Source: Rhizobium sp. Q54 (GTDB lineage Bacteria; Pseudomonadota; Alphaproteobacteria; Reyranellales; Reyranellaceae). Taken from it: a stretch of DNA of 34,044 bases. The stretch spans positions 1 to 34,044 of the forward strand of contig CAMDOT010000039.1 in the NCBI GenBank assembly GCA_945903635.1, read 5' to 3'. Made by a program: the position numbers and the translations under genes. Shown here piece after piece: positions 18,483-27,007 of the stretch (its first letter is position 1; each line of letters starts with the position of its first letter). The notes under the pieces were generated by a model, which was not told where the DNA came from, searched no databases, and saw only the letters and a list, made by a program, of their open reading frames with translations.

Positions 18483-19664
18483 AGCCTCGTCGAGGTACTG
18501 GCCGGCGTCGAATTTGACGTACGCACTCTCGGCATTGAAGGCCACGCCCACGGGGTCGCCCCCTGCCGCCACGATATCGATCTGCTTCTGCAACAGCACG
18601 CGCAGCATCGACACGCCCTGGTCGGACGACATCAGGTGCTCTTCCGAATGGAAGGTGATCGCGCCCTGCCCGACCTGAGCCTCGACGTCACCGGGAAACT
18701 GCTGGTGTTCCTCCGGCGTCAGCTCGGCCCAGGTCTTGCCATTGTAGCGTGACTTGAACTTGGCGAGTTCGCCCTTCTCGCGCACCCGGCCGGCGACATA
18801 GATGCGGTAGTGCGTGTCGTCGATGGGCAGCGTCCAGCCGATTGACTCGACCATGCCGTATTGTGCCACCCGCGGATTGGCAACGACCCGCAGAGTCGGC
18901 ACCACGGCTTCGGTGACGCGACGGAAGCGCTTTCCCTCCGGTCCGGGGCGCACCGAGGTCGCCTTCACGCCCTGGCGGCCATACTCGAACTTCACCTTCG
19001 GGAAGGTGTTCATCTGCTCGACGAACTGCGGTCCGCTGAAGGAACCATGCAGGATGGGCACGTGGTAGGGATCGACCACGTTCTCGAAATGCTGCAGCCA
19101 GTTGCAGGGCGCGATCGTGATGCCGCCGCTGCCGATGCTTGAATCGTCCGCTTCGACGAACTCTCCGGGCTGCAGCACCTCCAGGCACTCGTAGCGCGGC
19201 AGCAGCGGCTTCTTCGCCGGTGGGCCGAAATAGGCGAAGACCAGTCCGTAGCGCTCCTCGACCGGATACCACGGCTGGCGCACGCGCTGGCACTGCGCGC
19301 CGGTCGGATTGGGCTCGCACGGCATCTCGAGGCAATGGCCTTCGACGTCGAACAGCCAGCCATGATAGCAACAGCGGATGCCGCGTTCCTCGACCTTGCC
19401 GTAGTACAGCGTCGTGCCGCGATGGCAGCAGCGCGGGTAGACCAGGCCGGCCTGGCCTCGCCCGTCGCGGAACAGGATCAACTCCTCGCCAAGGACCTTG
19501 ACCGGCCGCGGCGTCGGGCCGGCGTCCGCTGCCATGCCGACGGGATGCCAGTAGCGTCGCAGCAATTCCCCCATTGGCGTTCCGCGTCCCACTTCCGCAA
19601 GGCGTGCGTTGTAGGTCGGCGGCTTCAGATCGTACGCGGAGTGAACATTGGCGATCGTGCTCAT
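18474..19664 (-). CDS. Rieske non-heme iron oxygenase, alpha subunit-like
   Basis: A 396-residue aromatic ring-hydroxylating oxygenase subunit. The Rieske 2Fe-2S ligands are C79 and H81, then C98 and H101. The mononuclear iron site has D198, H201 and H206 in the segment DPYHVPILH, with the carboxylate ligand likely in the later EEHLMSSD segment. It would add one or two oxygen atoms to an aromatic or related substrate, using electrons from a reductase not seen in the window. The C-terminal half is of the type found in phthalate-dioxygenase-like or demethylase enzymes. The solute-binding gene lies 10 bases upstream, so the two probably form an uptake and degradation pair. Confidence 0.88.
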   Translation of the reverse strand: MSTIANVHSAYDLKPPTYNARLAEVGRGTPMGELLRRYWHPVGMAADAGPTPRPVKVLGEELILFRDGRGQAGLVYPRCCHRGTTLYYGKVEERGIRCCYHGWLFDVEGHCLEMPCEPNPTGAQCQRVRQPWYPVEERYGLVFAYFGPPAKKPLLPRYECLEVLQPGEFVEADDSSIGSGGITIAPCNWLQHFENVVDPYHVPILHGSFSGPQFVEQMNTFPKVKFEYGRQGVKATSVRPGPEGKRFRRVTEAVVPTLRVVANPRVAQYGMVESIGWTLPIDDTHYRIYVAGRVREKGELAKFKSRYNGKTWAELTPEEHQQFPGDVEAQVGQGAITFHSEEHLMSSDQGVSMLRVLLQKQIDIVAAGGDPVGVAFNAESAYVKFDAGQYLDEASA

Positions 19665-19674
19665 GCCGAATTCC

Positions 19675-20676
19675 CTACTCCACCTTGGCGCCGGATTGCT
19701 TGATGAGATCGGCCCAGATCGGCGTCTCGCGCGCGAGCACCCCGGCGAGCTCGGCCGGAGTGGAGCCCACGGGTGTTTGTCCTTGCGCGATCAGTTTCTC
19801 GGCGACATCGGGCTGGCGGATCACCGCTGCGATCTCGCGCTGCATTCGATTGACGATGTCAGCCGGCGTTCCGGCTGGCGCATAGGCCGCGACGAACAGG
19901 CTGAGGTCGAAGCCCGCGATCAGCTGCTCGGCGAAGGTCCCGAGTTCGGGCATCGACGCCGAGCGCTTGGCGCCGGCAACGGCCAGCGGTTTCACCCGGC
20001 CGGCCGCGATCTGCGGCTTGGCGCTGGTCGGGCTCGCCCAGGTGATGTCGAGCGTCCCGTTCGCGACGTCCTGGATCGCCGGCACATCGCCGCGATAGGG
20101 CACATGGTTGTAGAGCCCGCCCCCATTTGGACCGCTGAGCGCCTTCTCGAACATCAGCCCATAGAGATGGCCGCTCGAGCCGATTCCCCAGCTGCCGTAG
20201 GTCGCCGGCCGCCCCAGACCCTTCACCCAGGCGCCCATGCCGCGAAGATCGCTGAATGGCGCATCGGCTTTCACCACCACGAGGATCGTTCCCAAAGATA
20301 CCAACGACACCGGGATCAAATCCTTGTCGGGATCGAACGGCAGCTTGGCGTAAAGCGTCGGGTTGTTGGTGTGGGTCGAATTGGTCGTGATCAGGAAGGT
20401 GTAGCCATCGGGCGGTGCCTTGGCGACGATGTCCGCCCCGATGATCGTGTTGGCACCCGGCTTGGGATCGACCAGGACCTGCTGGCCCAGACGCGTCGCG
20501 AGGCCATCTGCGATGACGCGGACCAAGGCATCGATTGCGCCACCAGGATTGAACGGGACAACGATCCGGATAGGCTTGGTCGGCCAGGTACCCTGCGTTT
20601 TGCCCGCCGAGCCGAACAAGGGGACGGAAAGCGCCGCCCCTACAATGCTTCGCCGACCGATCGCTTTCCGCGACAT
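19675..20676 (-). CDS. Bug-type tripartite tricarboxylate transporter substrate-binding protein
   Basis: A 333-residue periplasmic solute-binding protein of the Bug/TctC family. The N-terminus carries a signal with an RR pair (GRRSIVGAALS), possibly Tat-type. The mature protein opens with the family segments WPTKPIRIVVPFNPGG and PGANTIIGADIVAKAPPDGYT. No TctA or TctB permease genes lie nearby, which is common for the expanded Bug family. ATG at 20676 is preferred to an in-frame TTG at 20691, because the TTG would overlap the GGGGAGGAA ribosome-binding site. It stops 10 bases before the Rieske oxygenase start, and the ligand may be the oxygenase substrate. Confidence 0.9.
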   Translation of the reverse strand: MSRKAIGRRSIVGAALSVPLFGSAGKTQGTWPTKPIRIVVPFNPGGAIDALVRVIADGLATRLGQQVLVDPKPGANTIIGADIVAKAPPDGYTFLITTNSTHTNNPTLYAKLPFDPDKDLIPVSLVSLGTILVVVKADAPFSDLRGMGAWVKGLGRPATYGSWGIGSSGHLYGLMFEKALSGPNGGGLYNHVPYRGDVPAIQDVANGTLDITWASPTSAKPQIAAGRVKPLAVAGAKRSASMPELGTFAEQLIAGFDLSLFVAAYAPAGTPADIVNRMQREIAAVIRQPDVAEKLIAQGQTPVGSTPAELAGVLARETPIWADLIKQSGAKVE

Positions 20677-20880
20677 TGGTTTCCTCCCCAAGATATCCGC
20701 GAAGGCGTGGCTCTCTTTTTCCGGTGCCTAATCATCTCCGCCGAAGCCGGTCGAACTCTAGCCATGCTTTTGCCCGGCGCATAGGTCGGCTGCAGCCGGA
20801 ATGAGGCCTGCATCGCGGAAATCTGGACGGCAGACGCGCCTCCGGGGAAGCCATACACTCCTCCCAAGGGAGAATATGCC

Positions 20881-21786
20881 GTGCCGCTCTGGATACCGAT
20901 CACCATCGCCGCCGCGCTGTGCCAGAACATCCGGACGACGATGCAGCAGAAGATTCGCGGCATTCTGAGCGTCGACGGTGCCAATTTCGTCCGCTACCTC
21001 TACGGCGCCCCGCTGGCGCTGGGAGCGCTCGCATTCCTTGTCCTGTTCACGGGCCGCCATGTGCCGTCCATCTCCTGGAGCTTCCTGCTTCTGGTCACCA
21101 TCGCGGGCGTGGCGCAGATCGTGGCCACCTCGCTGATGATCCACTCCTTCTCTCTGCGCAACTTTACGGTCGGCACCGTCTACTCGAAGACCGAGACGGT
21201 GTTCGTGGCGCTGTTCGCGACCTTTATTGCCGGCGAACCGCTGGCCTTCGGTTCGTGGATGGGCATCTTCGTCTGCCTGGGCGGCGTCGCCATCCTGAGC
21301 GTACGCGGCAAGCTCTCCGACATACGCGGCGTGCTCGCCGACCTCACGCACAAGGGTGCGGTCTACGGCATCCTCTCCGGTGCGGTCTTCGCCATCGCCG
21401 CCGGCACGATCCGCGAGGCCTCGAAGCTTCTGCCCGAAGGCGACTTCGTGATCCGCGGCATCACGGTGCTCGCCTGCATGAACACCATCCAGGTCGTGCT
21501 GATGGCGGCCTACCTTGCGCGCCGCGACCGCCCGCAGCTCGGCAAGGTGTGGCACAATTGGCGCTCCTCGATCTGGGTTGGCATCTTCAGCGTGCTGGGC
21601 TCGGCCGGCTGGGCGCTTGCCGTGACGCTGGAGAACGCCGCTCTCGTGCGCGCCGTCGGCCAGATCGAACTCGTCTTCACTTTCATTTCCTCACGCCTCG
21701 TCCTCAAGGAGCGCCCGTCCCTCGGTGAATGGATCGGCAGCATTCTCGTGATCGGCGGCGTCGTTCTCATTCTCGTAACGCGGTGA
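20881..21786 (+). CDS. EamA/DMT family transporter
   Basis: A 301-residue membrane protein with about ten helices and two EamA-like repeats. The first repeat carries a TVYSKTETVFVALFATFIAGE-like segment around 100-120 and the second ends in the ERPSLGEWIGSILVIGG helix pair. It begins with GTG at 20881, supported by an AAGGGAGAA site 6 bases upstream; the ATG at 20876 is in another frame. The CoA-transferase gene starts 4 bases after its stop, placing it first in a five-gene run that includes CoA and oxygenase enzymes. Substrate unknown. Confidence 0.87.
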   Translation: MPLWIPITIAAALCQNIRTTMQQKIRGILSVDGANFVRYLYGAPLALGALAFLVLFTGRHVPSISWSFLLLVTIAGVAQIVATSLMIHSFSLRNFTVGTVYSKTETVFVALFATFIAGEPLAFGSWMGIFVCLGGVAILSVRGKLSDIRGVLADLTHKGAVYGILSGAVFAIAAGTIREASKLLPEGDFVIRGITVLACMNTIQVVLMAAYLARRDRPQLGKVWHNWRSSIWVGIFSVLGSAGWALAVTLENAALVRAVGQIELVFTFISSRLVLKERPSLGEWIGSILVIGGVVLILVTR

Positions 21787-21790
21787 TCCC

Positions 21791-22951
21791 ATGACCGAAC
21801 AGACAAGGCCGCTCCACGGCCTGCGCATCCTCGACTTCTCGACGACCATCGCGGGCCCGCACTGCACCCGCCTGCTGGCCGACATGGGCGCCGATGTCAT
21901 AAAAGTCGAATCGCCGGGGGGTGACCTGATGCGCTCGCGCCCTGTGCAGCGTAGCGGTGCCGGGACGATGTTCGGCCAGCTCAACGCCGGCAAGAAGTCG
22001 ATCGTGCTCGACCTCAAGCGGCCGGAAGCCATCGCCGCCGTGAAGAAGCTGGTCGCCCAGGTCGATATCGTGCTGGAGAACTATCGGCCGGGCGTGATGA
22101 AGCGCCTGGGCCTGGATTATCCCGAACTCGCGAAGATCAATCCCAAGATCATCTACGGCGCCATCTCCGGCTACGGCCAGACCGGCCCCGGCGCCGGCCG
22201 GCCGGCCTATGCGCCTGTCATCCATGCCTCGACCGGCTACGACATGGCGCATCTCTTCTACCAGCAGGGCCGTGAGCGACCCGACAATTGCGGCATCTTT
22301 GTCGCCGATTACGCCAGCGGCGCCTATGCGATGGGAGCCATCCTGGCGGCGCTTCATCAGCGGAACGTCACCGGCAAAGGCCAGATGGTGGATGTCTCGA
22401 TGTTCGAGAGCCTGGTCGGCATGCTGCTGGGCGAGGTCAACCGCGCACAATTCGACTTCGAGATGCCGTCTCGGCCGATGTACGGGCCAGTCGAAGCCAA
22501 CGACGGCTACGTCATGCTCGCGACGGCGAGCGAGAAGACCTTCCAGGACATGGCGACCGCGGCGGGCCGGCGCGACTGGCTGACCGATCCGCGCTTCGAG
22601 AAATACGCCGACCGGCGCATGAACTGGGGCCAGTTCGTCGACGAGTTCGAGGCCTGGTCGAAGACGCTCACGGTCAAGGAAGTCGTGGCAGTCCTCGAGA
22701 AGCACGGTGTGCCCTGTTCGCCCTACGTCACCGTGACCGAAGCGCTGAAGGATCCGCAGGTCGAGCATCGCGGCTCGCTCTGCACGATCGAGGACAGCGC
22801 CGGCGCCTTCAAGTCACCCGCACCGCCCTTCCGCTTCTCCGGCTCGGCGCTCCAGAGCGGCCCGAAAGTCGCCAGCCTGGGCGAGGATACAAGGAGCGTC
22901 CTGGCTGACGCCGGCCTAGCACCGGGCGAAATCGAGGCCCTCTTGAAATGA
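21791..22951 (+). CDS. CaiB/BaiF-type class III CoA transferase
   Basis: A 386-residue family III CoA transferase. The catalytic aspartate is D173 in the FVADYASGAY segment, matching the position of Asp169 in formyl-CoA transferase. The N-terminal block LRILDFSTTIAGPHCTRLLADMGADVIKVE and the KGQMVDVSMFE segment (around 197-208) are also typical. It moves CoA between carboxylic acids through an aspartyl-anhydride. The ATG follows the permease stop by 4 bases, and the next gene starts with an ATGA overlap. Within the cluster it probably activates an acid for the thiolase-like protein. Confidence 0.92.
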   Translation: MTEQTRPLHGLRILDFSTTIAGPHCTRLLADMGADVIKVESPGGDLMRSRPVQRSGAGTMFGQLNAGKKSIVLDLKRPEAIAAVKKLVAQVDIVLENYRPGVMKRLGLDYPELAKINPKIIYGAISGYGQTGPGAGRPAYAPVIHASTGYDMAHLFYQQGRERPDNCGIFVADYASGAYAMGAILAALHQRNVTGKGQMVDVSMFESLVGMLLGEVNRAQFDFEMPSRPMYGPVEANDGYVMLATASEKTFQDMATAAGRRDWLTDPRFEKYADRRMNWGQFVDEFEAWSKTLTVKEVVAVLEKHGVPCSPYVTVTEALKDPQVEHRGSLCTIEDSAGAFKSPAPPFRFSGSALQSGPKVASLGEDTRSVLADAGLAPGEIEALLK

Positions 22952-24510
22952 TCCGGGCTGAAATGATCGACCCGCGTACCCCCATTCTCGTCGGCTGTGG
23001 CCAGGTAACCGACACGACCAGCGCGCCGTCGAGCGAACGTTCGCGCGTTGCCTTCTGCGCCGAAGCAGCGGCCCTCGCGCTCGACGACACCGGTGCGGCG
23101 ATCGGCGGCCATGCGCTCGGCCACGAGATCGATGCGCTGGCCGTGATGGAGTTTTTCAGCGACATCAGCCCGCGCTTCGCCTCGCCTTACGGCCGCTCCA
23201 GCAATCCGCCCCAAAGCGTGGCCAACCGATTGCATGCCCAGCCGCGGCAGCTCCTCTACAGTCATTCCGGCGGCAACATGCCCCAATACCTGGTCAACCG
23301 TTTTGCCGAGGAGATCGCGCGCGGCGAGACCCAACTGGCCCTTATTTGCGGCGCCGAGCTTCTGCGCAGCACCCAGAACGCGCGGCGGGCCAATCTCAAG
23401 ATCGACTGGAACGAGGATCCCGGTGGCAGCGATCCTGTCCGCATCGGCGATCCGCGTTTCGGCTTCAGCGAGGAGGAAGCCCGCCACGAACTCCGCGCCG
23501 CCATACATTTCTATCCGCTGCTGGAGAATGCCATCCGCGGCGGCCTCGGGCACGACGTCGACAGCCACATGAAGGCGATGGGCCGCCTGTTCGAGCGCCT
23601 TGCCGCCGTTGCCCAGCGCAATCCCCTGGCCACCCGCCGCGAAGGTTTTAGCGCCGAGGCCCTGTCGACGATCTCCGACGACAACCGCTGGATCTGCTTC
23701 CCCTACCCGCGCCTGATGAACGCCAACGCCATCATCGATCAGGCCGCCGCCGTGCTGGTCACCTCGGTGGGCAAGGCGCAGGAATGGGGCATCCCGCAGG
23801 GCCGCTGGGTATTCCTGCACGGTTGCGCCGACGGAACGGATACCTGGGTTGTCTCTGAGCGCGAAAAGCTCGACGCCTCGCCCGCGATCCGCGGCTGTGC
23901 GCGCATCGCCCTCGACATGGCCGGCAAGAAAGTAGCCGATGTTGCGGCCTTCGATCTCTACAGCTGCTTCCCGTCCGCGGTCGAAGTGGCGATGCAGGAG
24001 ATCGGCATCGCCGAGGACGATCCGCGGCCGATCAGCGTCACCGGCGGCCTGCCGTTCTTCGGTGGCCCGGGCAACAACTACGTCACCCATTCGATCGCCG
24101 AGATGATGAACGTCGTGCGCAAGAAGCCCGGCTCGTTCGGCATGGTGACGGCCAATGGCAACTACCTCACCAAGCACTCGGCCGGCCTTTATTCGACCGA
24201 ACCGACCAAGGGGTCGTGGCAGCGTGAGGATCCCAAGAAATTCCAGGCCGAACTCGACGCCCGGCCGAAGCGGAGGGTCGAGACCAAGCCGTCCGGGACA
24301 GGCACGATCGAGACCTATTGCGTCACCTACGGCAAGGAGGCCCCGGAGCGCGGCTACATTCTCGGCCGGCTCGACGTCTCGGGCGACCGCTTCGTCGCCA
24401 TGACGCCCCAGGAGCCAGCGATCATGGCCGACATGCTGACGCGCGAGCAGCTTGGGCGTAAGGTGTCGGTCTCCGATGAGGGCGGCCGCAACGTCTTCCG
24501 CCCGATCTAG
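22948..24510 (+). CDS. Thiolase-like protein (TLP1-type, no canonical catalytic Cys)
   Basis: A 520-residue thiolase-superfamily protein of the long type, with an extra C-terminal domain of about 100 residues, as in the TLP1 proteins. The segment that normally carries the nucleophilic cysteine (CASG) reads SHSGGN near 106-111, so no cysteine is at that place. The usual GGGIAxGHP loop is replaced by GGLPFFGGPGNN, and the second catalytic cysteine loop reads ANGNYLTKHS. It therefore probably does not carry out normal thiolysis. It may bind CoA esters in another way or act with a partner. Databases often label such genes acetyl-CoA acetyltransferase. The ATG at 22948 overlaps the CaiB stop; an in-frame ATG at 22963 is an alternative. 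Confidence 0.82.
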   Translation: MIRAEMIDPRTPILVGCGQVTDTTSAPSSERSRVAFCAEAAALALDDTGAAIGGHALGHEIDALAVMEFFSDISPRFASPYGRSSNPPQSVANRLHAQPRQLLYSHSGGNMPQYLVNRFAEEIARGETQLALICGAELLRSTQNARRANLKIDWNEDPGGSDPVRIGDPRFGFSEEEARHELRAAIHFYPLLENAIRGGLGHDVDSHMKAMGRLFERLAAVAQRNPLATRREGFSAEALSTISDDNRWICFPYPRLMNANAIIDQAAAVLVTSVGKAQEWGIPQGRWVFLHGCADGTDTWVVSEREKLDASPAIRGCARIALDMAGKKVADVAAFDLYSCFPSAVEVAMQEIGIAEDDPRPISVTGGLPFFGGPGNNYVTHSIAEMMNVVRKKPGSFGMVTANGNYLTKHSAGLYSTEPTKGSWQREDPKKFQAELDARPKRRVETKPSGTGTIETYCVTYGKEAPERGYILGRLDVSGDRFVAMTPQEPAIMADMLTREQLGRKVSVSDEGGRNVFRPI

Positions 24511-24533
24511 GCCCCGATCGAGGCGAAAAACCG

Positions 24534-25364
24534 ATGTCCAACATCCTGAACGCGGCCCAGATAGCCGAATTCAACGAGAAGGGTTTCACCTATGCGCGCG
24601 GCCTGTTCGCGCCCGACGAGGTGAAGCTCCTCACGCGCGCGATGGAAGAAGATCCCGCCGTGCGCGACAGCATCCTCGACCGGCGCGACGGCGAAGGCCG
24701 CTCGACGCGCATTGCGCTGTGGAATCGGGCCGGCGACAGCGTCTACGGCCTCGCCGCCCGCACCCGCAGGATGGTCGACACGTCGGCGGCACTGCTTGGC
24801 GGGCCGGTCTATCACTATCAGTCGAAGCTCACGGCCAAGGAGCCGGAGGTCGGCGGCGCCTGGGAATGGCACCAGGATTACGGCTACTGGTATTACAACG
24901 GCTGCCTCCGGCCCGATCTGCTGTCGGTCATGATCGCGCTCGACAAGACCGACCGGAACAACGGCTGCCTGCAGATCGCCACCGGTTCGCACAAGCTCGG
25001 CCGCATCGACCACACGCCGCTGTCGCCGACCCAGAATGAGGTCGATCCCAAGCGCATGCCGCACATCCTCGAGAAGTGCCCGATCGAGTATTGCGAACTC
25101 GAGGCCGGCGACGCGCTGGTCTTCCACTGCAATGCAATCCACCGCTCCGACGCCAACCGCTCGGCCAACCGGCGCTGGACTTTGCTGATCTGCTATAACC
25201 GTGTCGACAACGACACCTTCACCAGGGTCGACGATCGCTTCTACGTGCCGCTCGAGCCGGTCGATGACGAGGCGATCCGCCGGGCCGGCCTGCGCTTCGC
25301 CACGGGCAATCAGGAGCACTTCGCCAGCAAGCCCTACGTGCCGGATCTGCGTAAGGCGTCGTAG
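24534..25364 (+). CDS. Phytanoyl-CoA dioxygenase (PhyH) family protein
   Basis: A 276-residue Fe(II)/2-oxoglutarate oxygenase. The iron ligands are H113 and D115 in WHQDYG and H203 in the CNAIHRS segment; R213 or R214 shortly after is the likely 2-oxoglutarate-binding residue. The double-stranded beta-helix core covers about 90-225. PhyH-type enzymes hydroxylate CoA esters or other small molecules. The gene follows the thiolase-like gene by 23 bases and precedes the GNAT-like gene by 14, so it probably shares the operon. Its substrate may be a CoA ester made by the CaiB-type enzyme. Confidence 0.9.
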   Translation: MSNILNAAQIAEFNEKGFTYARGLFAPDEVKLLTRAMEEDPAVRDSILDRRDGEGRSTRIALWNRAGDSVYGLAARTRRMVDTSAALLGGPVYHYQSKLTAKEPEVGGAWEWHQDYGYWYYNGCLRPDLLSVMIALDKTDRNNGCLQIATGSHKLGRIDHTPLSPTQNEVDPKRMPHILEKCPIEYCELEAGDALVFHCNAIHRSDANRSANRRWTLLICYNRVDNDTFTRVDDRFYVPLEPVDDEAIRRAGLRFATGNQEHFASKPYVPDLRKAS

Positions 25365-25378
25365 GGAGCTTACAGGCG

Positions 25379-25852
25379 ATGGAGATCCGGAAGGCCACCG
25401 CTTCAGATCTCGAGGTGGTCGTTGCCCTCGTCGAACGCCATCGCCGCCAGCTTCAGAAATATCAGCCGACATTCTGGCACAAGGCCGCCAATTCGGCGGA
25501 AACAACGCGAGGCTTCTTCACCAAGCTCCTGTCGGAGCAGGAGACATTTTTCCTGGTCGCGATCGAGGGCGTTCAATTGCTCGGCTTTCTGATCGCGCGA
25601 AAGTTCCCCGCCCCGCCCGTATATGCGCCGGGCGGTGACACCTACATGGTCGACGACTTTTGCGTCCTCGAACCGCATCACTGGCTGACGATCGGCGAGG
25701 CCCTGCTCTCGCACGTGTCCACGTTGATCCACGAGGCAGGTGCTACCCAGATCGTGGTGGTCGGCGCCGATCGCGAGCTCGCCAAGGCCGAGATGCTGCG
25801 CCGGTCCGACCTCACCATCGCATCGAACTGGTGGACGAAGCCGCTGCGTTAG
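25379..25852 (+). CDS. GNAT-like N-acetyltransferase
   Basis: A 157-residue protein with the outline of a GNAT fold: an N-terminal EIRKATASDLE strand-helix, a central FFLVAIEG...LLGFLIAR pair of strands near 54-72, and a YMVDDFCVLE strand (88-97) followed by a helix. The usual acetyl-CoA pyrophosphate loop (Q/RxxGxG/A) is poorly matched; only LTIGEALL stands in its place. It ends 19 bases before the convergent MerR-ATPase gene. It is the last gene of the five-gene plus-strand run. Assignment to acetyltransferase is by fold pattern, and the target is unknown. Confidence 0.65.
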   Translation: MEIRKATASDLEVVVALVERHRRQLQKYQPTFWHKAANSAETTRGFFTKLLSEQETFFLVAIEGVQLLGFLIARKFPAPPVYAPGGDTYMVDDFCVLEPHHWLTIGEALLSHVSTLIHEAGATQIVVVGADRELAKAEMLRRSDLTIASNWWTKPLR

Positions 25853-25871
25853 CGAGCGCGAACGCAGATCG

Positions 25872-26906
25872 CTACGCCACCTGGGGACGCCAGGCGATGA
25901 CGCCTTCGGTCCGCGCCCGCACCTCTGGCGAGGCCAGGCAGGTGGCGACGGCCTCATAGCCGGGCGCGCCGGGATAAGGGGCGACACGGCTCGGCGGGCT
26001 GTGGTTGGCCGGGCAGAATATGATCGACTCGTCGGGTCCGACGGCGGCCAGATCGAGGATCGCGCTGGAGCGCGTCAGCAGGAAGAGCGGGCGACCGCCA
26101 GGGCCGCGGCGGCGCAGATGGGCGATCAGCGCTTCCTGCGCTGCCTGGTCCAGCCCTTGCTCCACCATGTCGACGACCAGCACCGCGGGGCCTTGGGATT
26201 CCAGGCCGACGAGCAGCGCGACCAGGGGCTTCGACACCACGGCGCCGTCCTCGACGAGCCAGGCCAGGCTTTCATCGACCCGCGCCTTCAGGGCCGGGTC
26301 GGTGTCCAACCGCGCCCGCAACGCCGCCCCGCCATCCGCCAATCGGTCCAGACCCAGGAAGGCAGCGTCGGGCAAGGTCTCGGCCAGCCGTTGAGCCAGC
26401 CGGGTCTTGCCACTGCCCAGCGGGCCAATGATGTAGTTCAAGGCCCTGACGTCGCGCAGTTCGAACCGTTCGCCGCCCCACGGCCACGGGAGGTCGAAGG
26501 CGATGCTGAGGTCGGAGGGCGGTCCCAGGAGGCGCGTCAGTTCTCCCGCCGTCGGCATCTGGCCCTGAGCAAGATCGGCCCGCAGCCCGCGGACTTTCTC
26601 CACGGTGGCGGCGAGATGCCGGGCCCGTTCTTCGAGCGTCGCCTGATGGGTGGCCAGGGCCGGCTCCAGATCCTCGGCGTCGCCCCACAGCACCCGCGCC
26701 ACCTGGGCGAGGCTGAGACCGAGCGCGCGCAGGGCCACGATCTCGGCGGCGCGGGCCATCTCATTGGGACCATAGGCCCGCCATCCCGCCGCGCTTCGGA
26801 CCGGCGTGACCAGGCCGCGCTGTTCGTAAAGTCGGAGGGCCTTGGTGGAAACGCCGAGCCGCTTGGCGGCTTCCGAAGAGTTCAGGAATTGGGCGGAAGA
26901 GCTCAC
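25872..26906 (-). CDS. MerR-type regulator fused to an ABC-like ATPase domain
   Basis: A 344-residue two-domain protein. Residues 9-75 are a MerR winged-helix region (SSEAAKRLGVSTKALRLYEQ, then GWRAYGPNEMARAAEI), followed by a dimerisation helix around 85-112. Residues about 132-300 carry a P-loop NTPase: Walker A GPLGSGKT at 161-168, a Walker B strand AVLVVD at 241-246 and a D-loop-like EQGLD at 249-253, which resembles ABC-type ATPases. No effector cysteines of metal-sensing MerR proteins are seen. The start is GTG at 26906 with a GAGGTGA site. A promoter with a 19-base spacer, typical of MerR-controlled promoters, lies upstream, suggesting autoregulation. Its target genes are not known. 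Confidence 0.8.
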   Translation of the reverse strand: MSSSAQFLNSSEAAKRLGVSTKALRLYEQRGLVTPVRSAAGWRAYGPNEMARAAEIVALRALGLSLAQVARVLWGDAEDLEPALATHQATLEERARHLAATVEKVRGLRADLAQGQMPTAGELTRLLGPPSDLSIAFDLPWPWGGERFELRDVRALNYIIGPLGSGKTRLAQRLAETLPDAAFLGLDRLADGGAALRARLDTDPALKARVDESLAWLVEDGAVVSKPLVALLVGLESQGPAVLVVDMVEQGLDQAAQEALIAHLRRRGPGGRPLFLLTRSSAILDLAAVGPDESIIFCPANHSPPSRVAPYPGAPGYEAVATCLASPEVRARTEGVIAWRPQVA

Positions 26907-26936
26907 GGATCACCTCGTTGCTTGCTGACCGCTTTC

Positions 26937-26967
26937 CTTATCGGGGCTGTCCCAGGGGCCGGGTCAA
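26937..26967 (-). promoter_or_regulatory. Long-spacer promoter for the MerR-ATPase gene
   Basis: On the minus strand TTGACC (26967-26962) is followed by a 19-base spacer and GATAAG (26942-26937). The -35 matches five of six and the -10 four of six positions. A 19-base spacer is the classic sign of a MerR-activated promoter. The -10 ends 30 bases before the GTG start. Confidence 0.5.
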
Positions 26968-27007
26968 GCAGTGATCTCTCGTTTTTCCACCGCCGCGTGA
27001 ATGGACG

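Noticed and set aside
20677..20691. In-frame TTG start for the Bug-type protein at 20691
   Set aside because: It would run through the GGGGAGGAA ribosome-binding site of the ATG at 20676.
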